Shown here: piece by piece, positions 46,324-58,244 of the stretch
Numbering within the stretch: position 1 is the stretch's first letter
How the letters are laid out: each line of letters opens with the position of its first letter
Source of the DNA: Pseudomonadota bacterium
GTDB lineage: Bacteria; Pseudomonadota; Gammaproteobacteria; Burkholderiales; Burkholderiaceae_C
Reading direction: 5' to 3'
Assembly (NCBI GenBank): GCA_022566735.1
Contig: JADFIG010000001.1
Location: forward strand, 186,001 to 250,000
DNA: 64,000 nucleotides
Position numbers and translations under genes: made by a program
The notes under the pieces: model-generated
What the model saw: only the letters and a program-made list of their open reading frames with translations
The model's database searches: none
What the model was told of the DNA's origin: nothing

Positions 46324-47253
46324 TCAGTAGAAGATCGCCAGCAGCAGCCCGCCGATCAGCACCCACTTGCCCACGTAGTAGGCCGTGCGGTTCGTGGCTT
46401 TGAGCTGCTTGGCCTTTTCGCGGGCCTTGTAGGCCACGCCGAAGAACTTGTTGATGCCGCCGAGCTGCTCGCCTTGCTCGTTCTGCGTGGCCGAGGCCTT
46501 CATGACGATGGCGGCAAACACCTGGTTGAGCCAGCGCACCACCGGCGTGTAGACCGGGCGCTCGACGTCGGCGAACAGGATGATGCGCGGCTGCTGCGTG
46601 GTGTTGGCGGCGTGGTGGATGTAGGTCTCGTCGAACATCACGACCTCGCCGTCCTTCCAGTGGTAGCGCTGGCCATCGACCTCGATGAAGCAGCCCGGGT
46701 CGTTCGGTGTGATCAGGCCCAGGTGGTAGCGCAGCGAGCCGGCGTAGGGGTCACGGTGGCGCACCAGCGTGGCACCTGGCGGCAACGAAGCGAACATCGC
46801 GGCCTTGATGCCGGGGATCTGGTTGAGCAGGGCCACCGTCTTCGGGCAGCGCGCCATCGCCGAAGGCTGCTCCACGCCGTACCACTTCAGGTAGAAGCGC
46901 TTCCAGCCGGTGCGAAAGAACGAGTTGAAGCCGATGTCGTTGTAGCCATCGGCGGCCTTGATGTTGCCGCCTTCGTCGAGCGCCAGGGCCTCGTCGCGGA
47001 TCATCTGCCAGTTCTCTTGCAGCACCTTCAGCTCGGGGAACTGCTTGTCGTCCAGGTAGGGCTGGCTGCCGACCTTGGAAAACAGCACCATCAGCGAGTT
47101 GAAGGGCGCGATCAGCACGGTGAAGTCGGTGAGCGCGCGCACCAGGCCGAAGCGCACCTTGCCGCGGAAATGCGCGTGCAGTGCTGCGGCGATGAAGGTG
47201 ATGAGCACCCAGTGGCGGGGCGCCAGGGGCCAGAGGTCTTGAGCGAGGGTCAT
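46324..47253 (-). CDS. lpxO: Aspartyl/asparaginyl beta-hydroxylase family, lipid A hydroxylase LpxO-like
   Basis: LVRHRDPYAGSLRYHLGLITPNDPGCFIEVDGQRYHWKDGEVVMFDETYIHHAANTTQQPRIILFADVERP. Confidence 0.88.
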   Translation of the reverse strand: MTLAQDLWPLAPRHWVLITFIAAALHAHFRGKVRFGLVRALTDFTVLIAPFNSLMVLFSKVGSQPYLDDKQFPELKVLQENWQMIRDEALALDEGGNIKAADGYNDIGFNSFFRTGWKRFYLKWYGVEQPSAMARCPKTVALLNQIPGIKAAMFASLPPGATLVRHRDPYAGSLRYHLGLITPNDPGCFIEVDGQRYHWKDGEVVMFDETYIHHAANTTQQPRIILFADVERPVYTPVVRWLNQVFAAIVMKASATQNEQGEQLGGINKFFGVAYKAREKAKQLKATNRTAYYVGKWVLIGGLLLAIFY

Positions 47254-47337
47254 GGGACGGCGGACAGAAAAGCGGGCGTTGGGTCGCGCGTTCGTTTGTG
47301 CGTTGCTGCAACGAGGCCGTGGCGGGGCAGCGGCCGC

Positions 47338-48864
47338 TCAGCGGTCCAGGCCACCCAGGCAGACGTACTTGGCTTCGACGTAATCTTCGATGCCCTGGCG
47401 CGCACCTTCGCGCCCGAGGCCGGACTGCTTGACGCCGCCAAAGGGCACTTCGCAGGTTGAGATCAGGCCGGTGTTCACGCCCACCATGCCGTACTCCAGC
47501 CCTTCGCTGACGCGCCAGATGCGACCGATGTCGCGGCTGAAGAAGTAGCTGGCCAGGCCGAATTCGGTGTCGTTGGCCAGGCGGATGGCCTCTTCTTCGG
47601 TGTCGAACGAGAACACCGGCGCCACGGGGCCGAAGATTTCCTCGCGGGCCACGCGCATGGAGGCGTTCACGCCAGACAGCACGGTGGGTTGGAAGAAGGC
47701 GCCCTGGCCGCCAGGCACCACCGCACGCTGGCCGCCTGTGCGCACTTTCGCGCCCTTGGCCACGGCGTCGCCCAGCAGCTCCTCGACCTTGGCCAGGGCC
47801 TGGCCGTCGATCAGCGGGCCCTGAGCCACGCCTGCTTCGAAGCCGTTGCCCACGCGCATCTCGGCCACCTTGGCGGTGAGCTTCTCGACGAAGCGCTCGT
47901 AGATGCCAGCCTGGGCGTACAGGCGGTTGGCGCACACGCAGGTCTGGCCGGCGTTGCGGTATTTGCTGACCAGCGCGCCTTCGACGGCGGCGTCCAGGTC
48001 GGCGTCATCGAAGACGATGAAAGGCGCGTTGCCGCCCAGCTCCAGCGAGAGCTTCTTGACCGTGGGCGCGCACTGCTTCATCAGGATGCGGCCGACCTCG
48101 GTCGAGCCCGTGAACGACAGGTGGCGCACCACGTCGCTGTTGCACAGGGCCTGGCCCACTTCGATGGAGCGCTCGGCGTCGGCCGTGAGGATGTTGAGCA
48201 CGCCCGGTGGCATGCCGGCGCGCTGGGCCAGTTCGGCCACGGCCAGGGCCGACAGCGGCGTGGCCTCGGCCGGCTTGATGACCACGGGGCAGCCGGCGGC
48301 CAGGGCCGGGGCCACCTTGCGGGTGATCATGGCGATGGGGAAGTTCCACGGCGTGATGGCCGCGCACACGCCCACGGCCTGCTTGAGCACCAGGTAGCGC
48401 TTGCTCGGGTCCGTGGTCGGCACGGTTTCGCCGTAGATGCGGCGGCCTTCCTCGGCGAACCACTCCAGGAAGCTGGCGCCGTAGACGACTTCGCCCTTGG
48501 CTTCGGCCAGGGGCTTGCCTTGCTCGGCGGTCATGATGCGGGCGAGGTCCTCGGCGTGCTGGTGCAGCAGGTGGAACCACTTCATCAGGATGGCAGAGCG
48601 CGCCTTGGCCGGCAGCCTGGCCCAGGCCGGCCAGGCACGGTGGGCCGCCGCGATGGCGGCTTCGGTCTCGGCCGCGCCCAGGTTGGGCACCGAGGCCAGG
48701 TGGGCGCCGGTGGCGGGATCGGTCACGTCGAAGCGCCGGGACGCGTCCGCGGCGTCCACCCACTGGCCGTCGATCAGGGCCTGGGTCTGGAGCAGGGTGG
48801 GGTCCTGCAAACTGCTCAGGGGAGACACGGCAGGGGAAGCGGAGGGGGAAGTCGTCACGGTCAT
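47338..48864 (-). CDS. gabD: NAD(P)-dependent succinate-semialdehyde dehydrogenase
   Basis: [39 protein letters not shown]...[33 protein letters not shown]. Confidence 0.93.
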   Translation of the reverse strand: MTVTTSPSASPAVSPLSSLQDPTLLQTQALIDGQWVDAADASRRFDVTDPATGAHLASVPNLGAAETEAAIAAAHRAWPAWARLPAKARSAILMKWFHLLHQHAEDLARIMTAEQGKPLAEAKGEVVYGASFLEWFAEEGRRIYGETVPTTDPSKRYLVLKQAVGVCAAITPWNFPIAMITRKVAPALAAGCPVVIKPAEATPLSALAVAELAQRAGMPPGVLNILTADAERSIEVGQALCNSDVVRHLSFTGSTEVGRILMKQCAPTVKKLSLELGGNAPFIVFDDADLDAAVEGALVSKYRNAGQTCVCANRLYAQAGIYERFVEKLTAKVAEMRVGNGFEAGVAQGPLIDGQALAKVEELLGDAVAKGAKVRTGGQRAVVPGGQGAFFQPTVLSGVNASMRVAREEIFGPVAPVFSFDTEEEAIRLANDTEFGLASYFFSRDIGRIWRVSEGLEYGMVGVNTGLISTCEVPFGGVKQSGLGREGARQGIEDYVEAKYVCLGGLDR

Positions 48865-48955
48865 CGGGTCCTCGCGTCACTCAAGTGGGCTGTCCGGATG
48901 CGCCGGCAGCGGGCCGGTGCGGGGCAATCCGTCATCATAGGACAAGGGCCAAATC

Positions 48956-48961
48956 TATAAT
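48956..48961 (+). promoter_or_regulatory. Candidate -10 box TATAAT upstream of alaS
   Basis: Perfect hexamer 85 nt upstream of ATG; no clear -35. Confidence 0.35.
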
Positions 48962-49020
48962 CTGCGGCTCAGTCCGAATCCCTGCCCGGCGCATGCCTGG
49001 GCAACGTCCTCCTGACCGTC

Positions 49021-49042
49021 CGTCGAGAAAGCGTCGAGAAAG
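49021..49042 (+). repeat. 11-bp tandem duplication (CGTCGAGAAAG)x2 at the alaS ribosome-binding region
   Basis: Two perfect copies ending 4 nt before alaS ATG at 49047. Confidence 0.95.
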
Positions 49043-49046
49043 CCGA

Positions 49047-51674
<2,628 letters not shown>

Positions 51675-52703
51675 TCAGCCGTAGCTCAGCGCCGAGGCCT
51701 TGCCACGGAACACCCGGTAGGAAAACACCGTGTAGCCCAGGATGGCCGGCACCGTGATGGCCGCACCCAGGCCGATGACCTGCAGGGAGGCATGCGCGCT
51801 GGCGGCCTGCCACACGGTGATGCGGTCCATCACCACGTAGGGGAAGAGGCTGTAGGCCAAGCCGATGCCGGCCATCGCGCAGACCAGCACGGTGGCGAAG
51901 AAGGGCAGGGCGCTCAGGCGGTCGAGCACCAGCTTCGAGTTCAGTACCACGCGCACGGCGATCAGCGCGCCCAGGGTCACCAGCGGGATGGGCAGCAAGG
52001 CGATGAAGTCGGGCAGGGCGAACCAGCGCGTGCGCACCGTGGGGCTCAGCAGCGGCGTGGCCAGCGAAATCAAGCCGATGCCGATCACGACCAGGGGCCA
52101 CACGGCCTTGCCCCAACGCACGGCGCGTTGCTGCAAGTCGCCCTCGGTCTTGATGATCAGCCAGCCCGCGCCCAGCAGCAGGTAGGCCGCGCTCAGCGAC
52201 AGCGCGATCAAGCCAGCGAAAGCGGTGGGCCAGGGGCCGGGCGCGAAGCCCGTGACGTAGCGCCCCAGCATCCAGCCCTGCGCCAGCGAGGCCAGTGCCG
52301 AGCCCGCGATGAAGGCGCGATTCCACAAGGCCTTGTGCGCATCCCGCGCCTTGACGCGGAAGTCGAAGGCCACGCCACGCAGCGTCAGCCCCAGCAGCAT
52401 CAAAGCCACCGGCAGGTAGAGCGCGCCCAGGACCACGCCTTGCGCCTTGGGGAAGGCGATCAGCAGCAGGCCCACGCCCAGCACCAGCCAGGTCTCGTTG
52501 GCGTCCCAGAACGGGCCGATGGCCGCGACCATCACGTCGCGCTCTTCGGCATTGGCGCGGGCCATCCACATGCCCACGCCCAGGTCGTAGCCGTCCAGCA
52601 CCACGTAGATCAGCATGGCCAGGCCCATCAGGGCCATGAAGGCCACGGGCAGCCAGTCTCCGCTCCATCCGCTCAAGGCGTCGGTCAGGTGTGCGGGGTT
52701 CAT
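51675..52703 (-). CDS. cydB: Cytochrome d ubiquinol oxidase subunit II
   Basis: YVVLDGYDLGVGMWMARANAEERDVMVAAIGPFWDANETWLVLGVGLLLIAFP. Confidence 0.95.
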   Translation of the reverse strand: MNPAHLTDALSGWSGDWLPVAFMALMGLAMLIYVVLDGYDLGVGMWMARANAEERDVMVAAIGPFWDANETWLVLGVGLLLIAFPKAQGVVLGALYLPVALMLLGLTLRGVAFDFRVKARDAHKALWNRAFIAGSALASLAQGWMLGRYVTGFAPGPWPTAFAGLIALSLSAAYLLLGAGWLIIKTEGDLQQRAVRWGKAVWPLVVIGIGLISLATPLLSPTVRTRWFALPDFIALLPIPLVTLGALIAVRVVLNSKLVLDRLSALPFFATVLVCAMAGIGLAYSLFPYVVMDRITVWQAASAHASLQVIGLGAAITVPAILGYTVFSYRVFRGKASALSYG

Positions 52704-54085
52704 GCGTGGGCTCCTTGGGTGGGCGTGACGGGCGTGTTGCGTGTGCCGGGGTGGTCGTCCATGGGCGGCGTCAGCGGCTTCTCGCTCATGTAGCGCAGCA
52801 CCATGACGTAGGCCGACAGCAGCAGCGCGTACATCACGAGGTAGCCGGTCAGCGTCCAGGCCACGTGCGATGCCGGCACCGTGGCCACGACATCCCGCGT
52901 CAGCAGTTGCCCGAAGACGATGTAGGGCTGGCGGCCGATCTCGGTGACGTACCAGCCGGCCAGCGTGGCCACCCAGCCGGAAAACCCCATCCAGCGCAGC
53001 GCCTGCAGCAGCCAGCGCGGCAGCCGCTCGGCCTGCCAGCCCACGCGGCGCAGTTGCCACCAGGCCAGCCAGCTCACCGCCAGCATCAGCGTGCCCACGC
53101 CCACCATCGCGCGGAAGGCCCAGAACATCGGCGCCACGGGCGGGTGCACGCCCTCGAACTCGTTGAGTCCGCGGATCTCGCCGTCGGCATCGTGCGTGAG
53201 GATCAGCGACGCCATGCGCGGCACCTCCACCGCGAAGCGCGTGGTCCGCGTCGCCTCGTCGGGCAGGCCGAAGAGCACCAGCGGCGCCCCGCGCTCGGTG
53301 TGCCACACGCCCTCGATGGCCGCGATCTTCTGCGGCTGGTGCTGCAGGGTGTTGAGCCCGTGCGCATCGCCCACCAGGATCTGCACAGGCACCAGCACCG
53401 CCGCCACCGTCAGGGCCGCGCGCAGCACCAGCGGCGCCGCCGGGCTGGCCGTGCCACGCAGCACGCGCAGGGCCGTCGCCCCCGCGATCAGGAAGCTCAC
53501 CGTCAGCCCCGAGGCCAGCAGCATGTGCGCCAGCCGGTAGGGGAAGGACGGGTTGAAGACCACCTCCAGCCAGTTGCGCACGTGGAACTCACCGTCGATG
53601 AGCTCGAAGCCGGCGGGCGTCTGCATCCACGAGTTCAGGCTCAGGATCCAGAAGGCGCTCAGCGTCGTGCCGAACGCCACCAGGCAACTGGCCAGCAGGT
53701 GCACGCGCTCCGACACCCGCTCGGCACCGAACAGCATCACGCCCAGGAAGGTGGCTTCCAGGAAGAAGGCCGTCAGCACCTCGTAGCCCAGCAGGGGCCC
53801 GGCGATGTTGCCCACGCGCTCCATGTAGCCCGGCCAGTTGGTGCCGAACTGCAAGCTCATGGTGATGCCGCTGACCACGCCCATGGCGAACGTCAGGGCG
53901 AAGATCTTGGTCCAGTAGCGCCAGGCCAGCAACCAGCGCTCGTCGCGCGTGCGCACCCAGCGCCAGCGGAAGAACACCAGCCACCAGCCCAGCGCGATGC
54001 TGATCGTCGGGAACAGGATGTGGAAAGAGATGTTGGCCGCGAACTGGATGCGCGACAGCATCAGCGTGGAGAGTCCGGTGTCCAT
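52700..54085 (-). CDS. cydA: Cytochrome ubiquinol oxidase subunit I (CIO-like short Q-loop type)
   Basis: LSRIQFAANISFHILFPTISIALGWWLVFFRWRW...GTNWPGYMERVGNIAGPLLGYEVLTAFFLEATFLGVMLFG; ATGA overlap with cydB. Confidence 0.95.
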   Translation of the reverse strand: MDTGLSTLMLSRIQFAANISFHILFPTISIALGWWLVFFRWRWVRTRDERWLLAWRYWTKIFALTFAMGVVSGITMSLQFGTNWPGYMERVGNIAGPLLGYEVLTAFFLEATFLGVMLFGAERVSERVHLLASCLVAFGTTLSAFWILSLNSWMQTPAGFELIDGEFHVRNWLEVVFNPSFPYRLAHMLLASGLTVSFLIAGATALRVLRGTASPAAPLVLRAALTVAAVLVPVQILVGDAHGLNTLQHQPQKIAAIEGVWHTERGAPLVLFGLPDEATRTTRFAVEVPRMASLILTHDADGEIRGLNEFEGVHPPVAPMFWAFRAMVGVGTLMLAVSWLAWWQLRRVGWQAERLPRWLLQALRWMGFSGWVATLAGWYVTEIGRQPYIVFGQLLTRDVVATVPASHVAWTLTGYLVMYALLLSAYVMVLRYMSEKPLTPPMDDHPGTRNTPVTPTQGAHA

Positions 54086-54088
54086 GGC

Positions 54089-54676
54089 TCAGCCCTCCGT
54101 GCCGGTGTGGCCGTGGCTGGCGGGCTTGGCCGCACCGCGCTTGGCGATGCCGGTGAAGTCCAGCAGCTTGCCCACCTTGGCGCCCATCTTCATCAGCTTG
54201 GACAGCGTCTGCGCGTCCATGTGGCTGACCTCGTCGAACCACTGCGTCAGCTGCTCGATGAGGTCGTGCATCTCGCGCATGCGGGCCTGGGCGTGGGCGT
54301 CCTCGGGACTGGCGGGCTCCTGCAGCAACGCGTCGCGCAGCATGCTCAGCGTCGGCTCGATCTCGCGGCGACGGCGCTCCTCGGCCAGGCGGCGGAAGGT
54401 GTCCCAGGCGTTGCCCGAGGGTTCGAAGTACTCGCGGCGGTCACCCGGCATGTGCCGCAGCCGCACCAGGCGCCAGGCCTGCAGCTCTTTCAGGCCCATG
54501 CTGACGTTGGAGCGCGAAAAGCCCAGCGTCTCGGCCATCTCGTCGGCATGGATGGGCAGGGCCGACACGTAGATCAGGGCATAGATCTGCCCCACGGTGC
54601 GGTTGATGCCCCAGCGGCTGCCCATTTCGCCGAAGTGAGAGACAAAGCTGTGGGCAAGGGGGCTGAGCGTGGTCAT
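54089..54676 (-). CDS. GbsR/MarR family transcriptional regulator
   Basis: FVSHFGEMGSRWGINRTVGQIYALIYVSALPIHADEMAETLGFSRSNVSMGLKELQAWRLVRLRHMPGDRREYFE. Confidence 0.9.
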   Translation of the reverse strand: MTTLSPLAHSFVSHFGEMGSRWGINRTVGQIYALIYVSALPIHADEMAETLGFSRSNVSMGLKELQAWRLVRLRHMPGDRREYFEPSGNAWDTFRRLAEERRRREIEPTLSMLRDALLQEPASPEDAHAQARMREMHDLIEQLTQWFDEVSHMDAQTLSKLMKMGAKVGKLLDFTGIAKRGAAKPASHGHTGTEG

Positions 54677-54732
54677 GGCGGGCCTCGAAACTTTCGGCAG
54701 GTGTTTGATGTGCGGCAATGGTATGTTGAAAG

Positions 54733-54748
54733 TTCAGTAATTACTGAA
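54733..54748. promoter_or_regulatory. Perfect 16-bp palindrome TTCAGTAATTACTGAA, candidate GbsR operator
   Basis: Perfect dyad 57 bp upstream of the regulator ATG; a third half-site TTCAGCAAT at 54751-54759. Confidence 0.65.
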
Positions 54749-54912
54749 AATTCAGCAATAACCAAGGGCGCAGGCTGGGCATTGGCGGCAGCGCATGGCG
54801 GGGCGCACCTGTCGGCACTGATTCCCTGGTGTCATGCAGCATCCTGTGCGCGAGGCCGGCCGGTGCGCACAGTCACAGTCAGTTGACCCACCACACCCTG
54901 AGGAGACGCGCC

Positions 54913-55800
54913 ATGGCCCACCCGGTTGCACAGCACCCCATCGTTCCCCGCGAGCGCCTGCAGTTCGGCCTGGATGGCGACATCCCCAAGCACTGGTTCG
55001 GCGGCGACCCGTTCAAGACACGTTTCTGGGATGCGCTCTCGCTCATCTTCCCGCCCGGCGAGAAGTACTTCATGAACTGCGTGCGCGACTGGCGCGAGCA
55101 GATCTCCGACCCCCAGCTGCTGCAGGACATCAAGGACTTCAACCGCCAGGAAGCCCAGCACAGCCTGGTCCACCGCCAGGACAACGACCGCCTGCGCAAG
55201 CAGGGCGTGGACGTCGACCGCCTCAGCGACATGGTCGACACCATGCTCAATGGCGACTATCGCCGCCGCTACAGCCCCGGCTACAACATCGCCATCACCT
55301 CGGCGCTGGAGCACTTCACCTCCATCATCGCGCACAGCCTGTTCGACAAGCGCGACGTCATGAAGGAGGCCGACCACCGCGTGCGCGCCATGTACGCCTG
55401 GCACGCCATCGAGGAGGTCGAGCACAAGGGCGTGGCCTATGACGTGATGGTGGATTACGCCAAGGTGGGTTATGTCGGCCGCGTGTGGGGCCTGGTGCAC
55501 GCCTCGGTGATGTTCCCCATGACCATCTTCCGCGTGCAGCGCCAGCTGATGATCCACGACGGCTTCAGCCTGTCCCAGCGGCTCAAGCTCATGGCCAAGG
55601 GCCTGTGGTGGCTGCTCAAGCCCGGCGGCGTGCTGGCGCCCATGTACCGCCACTACATCACCTACTACAAGCCCGGCTACCACCCCTGGCAGGAGGCCGA
55701 ACAGCCCGGCTACGAGGAGTGGCTGGCCGCTTTCGAGCAGAACGGGAGCGACCCGGTCAAGGCCGCCGAACAGACGCGCCGGGACCTGGCCCTGGTCTGA
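54913..55800 (+). CDS. Metal-dependent hydrolase family (PF10118-like), copy 1
   Basis: HPIVPRERLQFGLDGDIPKHWFGGDPFKTRFWDALSLIFPPGEKYFM...FNRQEAQHSLVH...MYAWHAIEEVEHKGVAYDVM. Confidence 0.85.
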   Translation: MAHPVAQHPIVPRERLQFGLDGDIPKHWFGGDPFKTRFWDALSLIFPPGEKYFMNCVRDWREQISDPQLLQDIKDFNRQEAQHSLVHRQDNDRLRKQGVDVDRLSDMVDTMLNGDYRRRYSPGYNIAITSALEHFTSIIAHSLFDKRDVMKEADHRVRAMYAWHAIEEVEHKGVAYDVMVDYAKVGYVGRVWGLVHASVMFPMTIFRVQRQLMIHDGFSLSQRLKLMAKGLWWLLKPGGVLAPMYRHYITYYKPGYHPWQEAEQPGYEEWLAAFEQNGSDPVKAAEQTRRDLALV

Positions 55801-55942
55801 GCGGGGCGCGCGCGGCTTGAGTGAAAACCCTGTGCGGCGGGTGTCGTTGCCGAAACCCTGATGTCACCCGACATCCTGTCGAGCGATCCCACCGTTTCTT
55901 ACGATGCATGCATCCCGGAGACAAACCACAGAGGATCACAAC

Positions 55943-56833
55943 ATGGCACCTCAATCCGACATGCAGCACCCCATCGTGCCGCGCGAAAAACTGGACTTCG
56001 GCCTGGATGACAGCATCCCCAAGCACTGGTTCGGTGGCGATGCTTTCAAGACCCGTTTCTTCGACGCGATGTCCCTGATCTTCCCGCCCGGCGAGAAGTT
56101 CTTCATGGTCACCGTGCGCGACTTCCGCGACCGCGTCAGCGACCCCAGGCTGCTGAAGGACATCAAGGACTTCAACCGCCAGGAAGCCCAGCACAGCCTG
56201 GTGCACAACCAGTACAACGACCTGCTGCGCAAGCAGGGCATGCCGGTGGACAAGCTGATCGGCTGGCTGGACTGGCTGCTGTTCGACAAGTACCGCAGCC
56301 GCCACAGCCGCGAGTACACCCTGGCCATCACCGGCGCGCTGGAGCACTTCACCGCCCTGGGCGCCCACGCCATGTTCGACGAGCGCGACATCATGGGCGA
56401 CGCCCACCCCAATGTGCGCGCCATGTACGCCTGGCACGCCATCGAGGAAGTCGAGCACAAGGGCGTGGCCTACGACGTGATGGTCGATTACGCCAAGGTC
56501 GGCTACTTCAAGCGCATCGGCGCCCTCATCCACGCCACCTTCATGTTCCCGTACGTGATCTTCAAGTTCACCAACGAGATGCTCAAGGCCGATGGCTTCA
56601 GCTTCCTGCAGCGCCTGAAACTCCATGCCAAGGGCGTGTGGTGGCTGCTCAAGCCCGGTGGCTTTGCCGCGCCCCTGCACAAGCACTACATCCAGTACTA
56701 CAAGCCCGGCTACCACCCCTGGCAGGAAACCGAACAGCCTGGCTACGAAGAGTGGCTGCGCGGTTTTGCCAAGGGTGGCAACCCTGTGGAAGCCAGCGAG
56801 CTGATGCGTGCGGATCTGGCAGCAGCCCGCTGA
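55943..56833 (+). CDS. Metal-dependent hydrolase family (PF10118-like), copy 2
   Basis: HPIVPREKLDFGLDDSIPKHWFGGDAFKTRFFDAMSLIFPPGEKFFM...FNRQEAQHSLVH...MYAWHAIEEVEHKGVAYDVM. Confidence 0.85.
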   Translation: MAPQSDMQHPIVPREKLDFGLDDSIPKHWFGGDAFKTRFFDAMSLIFPPGEKFFMVTVRDFRDRVSDPRLLKDIKDFNRQEAQHSLVHNQYNDLLRKQGMPVDKLIGWLDWLLFDKYRSRHSREYTLAITGALEHFTALGAHAMFDERDIMGDAHPNVRAMYAWHAIEEVEHKGVAYDVMVDYAKVGYFKRIGALIHATFMFPYVIFKFTNEMLKADGFSFLQRLKLHAKGVWWLLKPGGFAAPLHKHYIQYYKPGYHPWQETEQPGYEEWLRGFAKGGNPVEASELMRADLAAAR

Positions 56834-56879
56834 GCGTCGCGCGAATTCCCCGCGTGCCTGACCCGTCGTTGGTAGACTT

Positions 56880-56904
56880 CGGCACACCTGTTTTGGGTGT
56901 GCCG
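56880..56904 (+). terminator. Hairpin CGGCACACC-tgttttg-GGTGTGCCG between hydrolase copy 2 and araC-1 (terminator or 5'UTR structure)
   Basis: Perfect 9-bp stem, followed by ATTTCCTTT. Confidence 0.55.
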
Positions 56905-56913
56905 ATTTCCTTT

Positions 56914-57978
56914 ATGCGCATTCCTCTTCCCTCTGCGGCCATGCTGGAGGCCATGGGTATCAAGCCCATCCCCTTGTTCATGCTGTCGGCCTGGATCAAG
57001 GCCGGCGCCAAGTGCGGGTTCAATGTCCAGCCCCTGTTCAAAGAGGCGGGCATCAAGATCGACCTGATCCGTCTGGAAGACGCCCGGGTCTCGCCGCTGC
57101 AGCTGATCTCCCTGCTGGAGCAATGCGTCGCCCTGTCGCCCGACAAGCACTTCCCCTTCGTGCTGGGCGACACCTTCGCCTTCGAGTCCCTGCCCGAGTT
57201 CGAAACCCTGCTGACCACCAGCCCGACGCTGCGGGATGCCTTGCGCGTGGCCGACATGGCCAAGCGCATGGTCCTGCCCTGGCTGACGCTGGACGTCAAG
57301 GAAGAGGGCGAGCTGGCCCGCGTGTGCGTGGGCTTCGACGTGCCCGTGCCCCATGTCGCGGCCTACGGCCTGCCCCTGCACCTGGTGACGGAAGCCATCC
57401 TGGCGTGCATCCGCAAGTTCGGGCGCACGCTGCAGGGCTCGGAGCAGGGCTTCGTGGGCGTCACCGTCAAGCGGCCGCCGCCGAGCTATGCGGACAAGTT
57501 CGAGGCCTTCTTCGGCTTCCCCGTGAGCTTCAATGCGCCTGCCGATGCACTCGTCTTCGAGCGCCGCATCCTCGACCTGCCGCTGGAAGGCGCCTTCCCG
57601 GCCTTGCACGAGCAGGCCCAGTTCCTGGCCGAGCAGCGCCTGGGCAAGGAAGCACGCCGCCAGGGCGTGGCCGCCGAGATCGAGGAGCTCATCACCCGCG
57701 AGCCCAACCTGCTGGCCCTCGGTGTGGAGGACATGGCCGACCGCCTCAGCCTCCATCCCCGCACCCTGCAGCGCAGGCTCAAGGACGAGAACGACAGCTA
57801 CCTGCACGTTCAGGCCCGCATGCGCCACCGCCTGGCCTGTCAGTGGCTGCGTCAGGGCGATGTGTCCATCGACGACATCAGCGCGCGCCTGGGCTTCTCG
57901 GACCGCCGCGCCTTCACCGCCGCGTTCAAGCGCTGGGAAGGCACCACGCCCAGCGCCTGGCGCGAACAGCAGGCCTGA
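56914..57978 (+). CDS. AraC family transcriptional regulator, copy 1
   Basis: Arabinose_bd-type N-domain; HTH MADRLSLHPRTLQRRLKDENDSYLHVQARMRHRLACQWLRQGDVSIDDISARLGFSDRRAFTAAFKRWEGTTPSAWR. Confidence 0.93.
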   Translation: MRIPLPSAAMLEAMGIKPIPLFMLSAWIKAGAKCGFNVQPLFKEAGIKIDLIRLEDARVSPLQLISLLEQCVALSPDKHFPFVLGDTFAFESLPEFETLLTTSPTLRDALRVADMAKRMVLPWLTLDVKEEGELARVCVGFDVPVPHVAAYGLPLHLVTEAILACIRKFGRTLQGSEQGFVGVTVKRPPPSYADKFEAFFGFPVSFNAPADALVFERRILDLPLEGAFPALHEQAQFLAEQRLGKEARRQGVAAEIEELITREPNLLALGVEDMADRLSLHPRTLQRRLKDENDSYLHVQARMRHRLACQWLRQGDVSIDDISARLGFSDRRAFTAAFKRWEGTTPSAWREQQA

Positions 57979-57996
57979 GCTGGTTTGCGGTCGGGC

Positions 57997-58024
57997 GCAC
58001 ACGCGCGGTTCGAAGCGCGTGTGC
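57997..58024. other. Strong hairpin GCACACGCGC-GGTTCGAA-GCGCGTGTGC downstream of araC-1
   Basis: Perfect 10-bp stem; no U tract follows. Confidence 0.6.
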
Positions 58025-58244
58025 ATCCGTTGTGCGTGCGATGTTTCTCGATGCGTCCATCGCAAGCATCTGCACCAGGGCGCACGCCATATGCGTAGCA
58101 ACGAGCCCATCATTTGGGTGGTCGTGTCGCACGTTCGTCCTTGTTGGCATCCGGCGTTCCTTGTGCGGGGTCAAAACGTCACATAGATTAGTCTTCAGCC
58201 AGCCGTTTGGCTGATCGTTAATCGATACCGGCGTACGTCCCGCT

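Noticed and set aside
52691-54886. 731-aa plus-strand ORF antisense to cydA and the regulator
   Set aside because: Gln/His/Arg-rich shadow translation of a recognised cydA/gbsR region.
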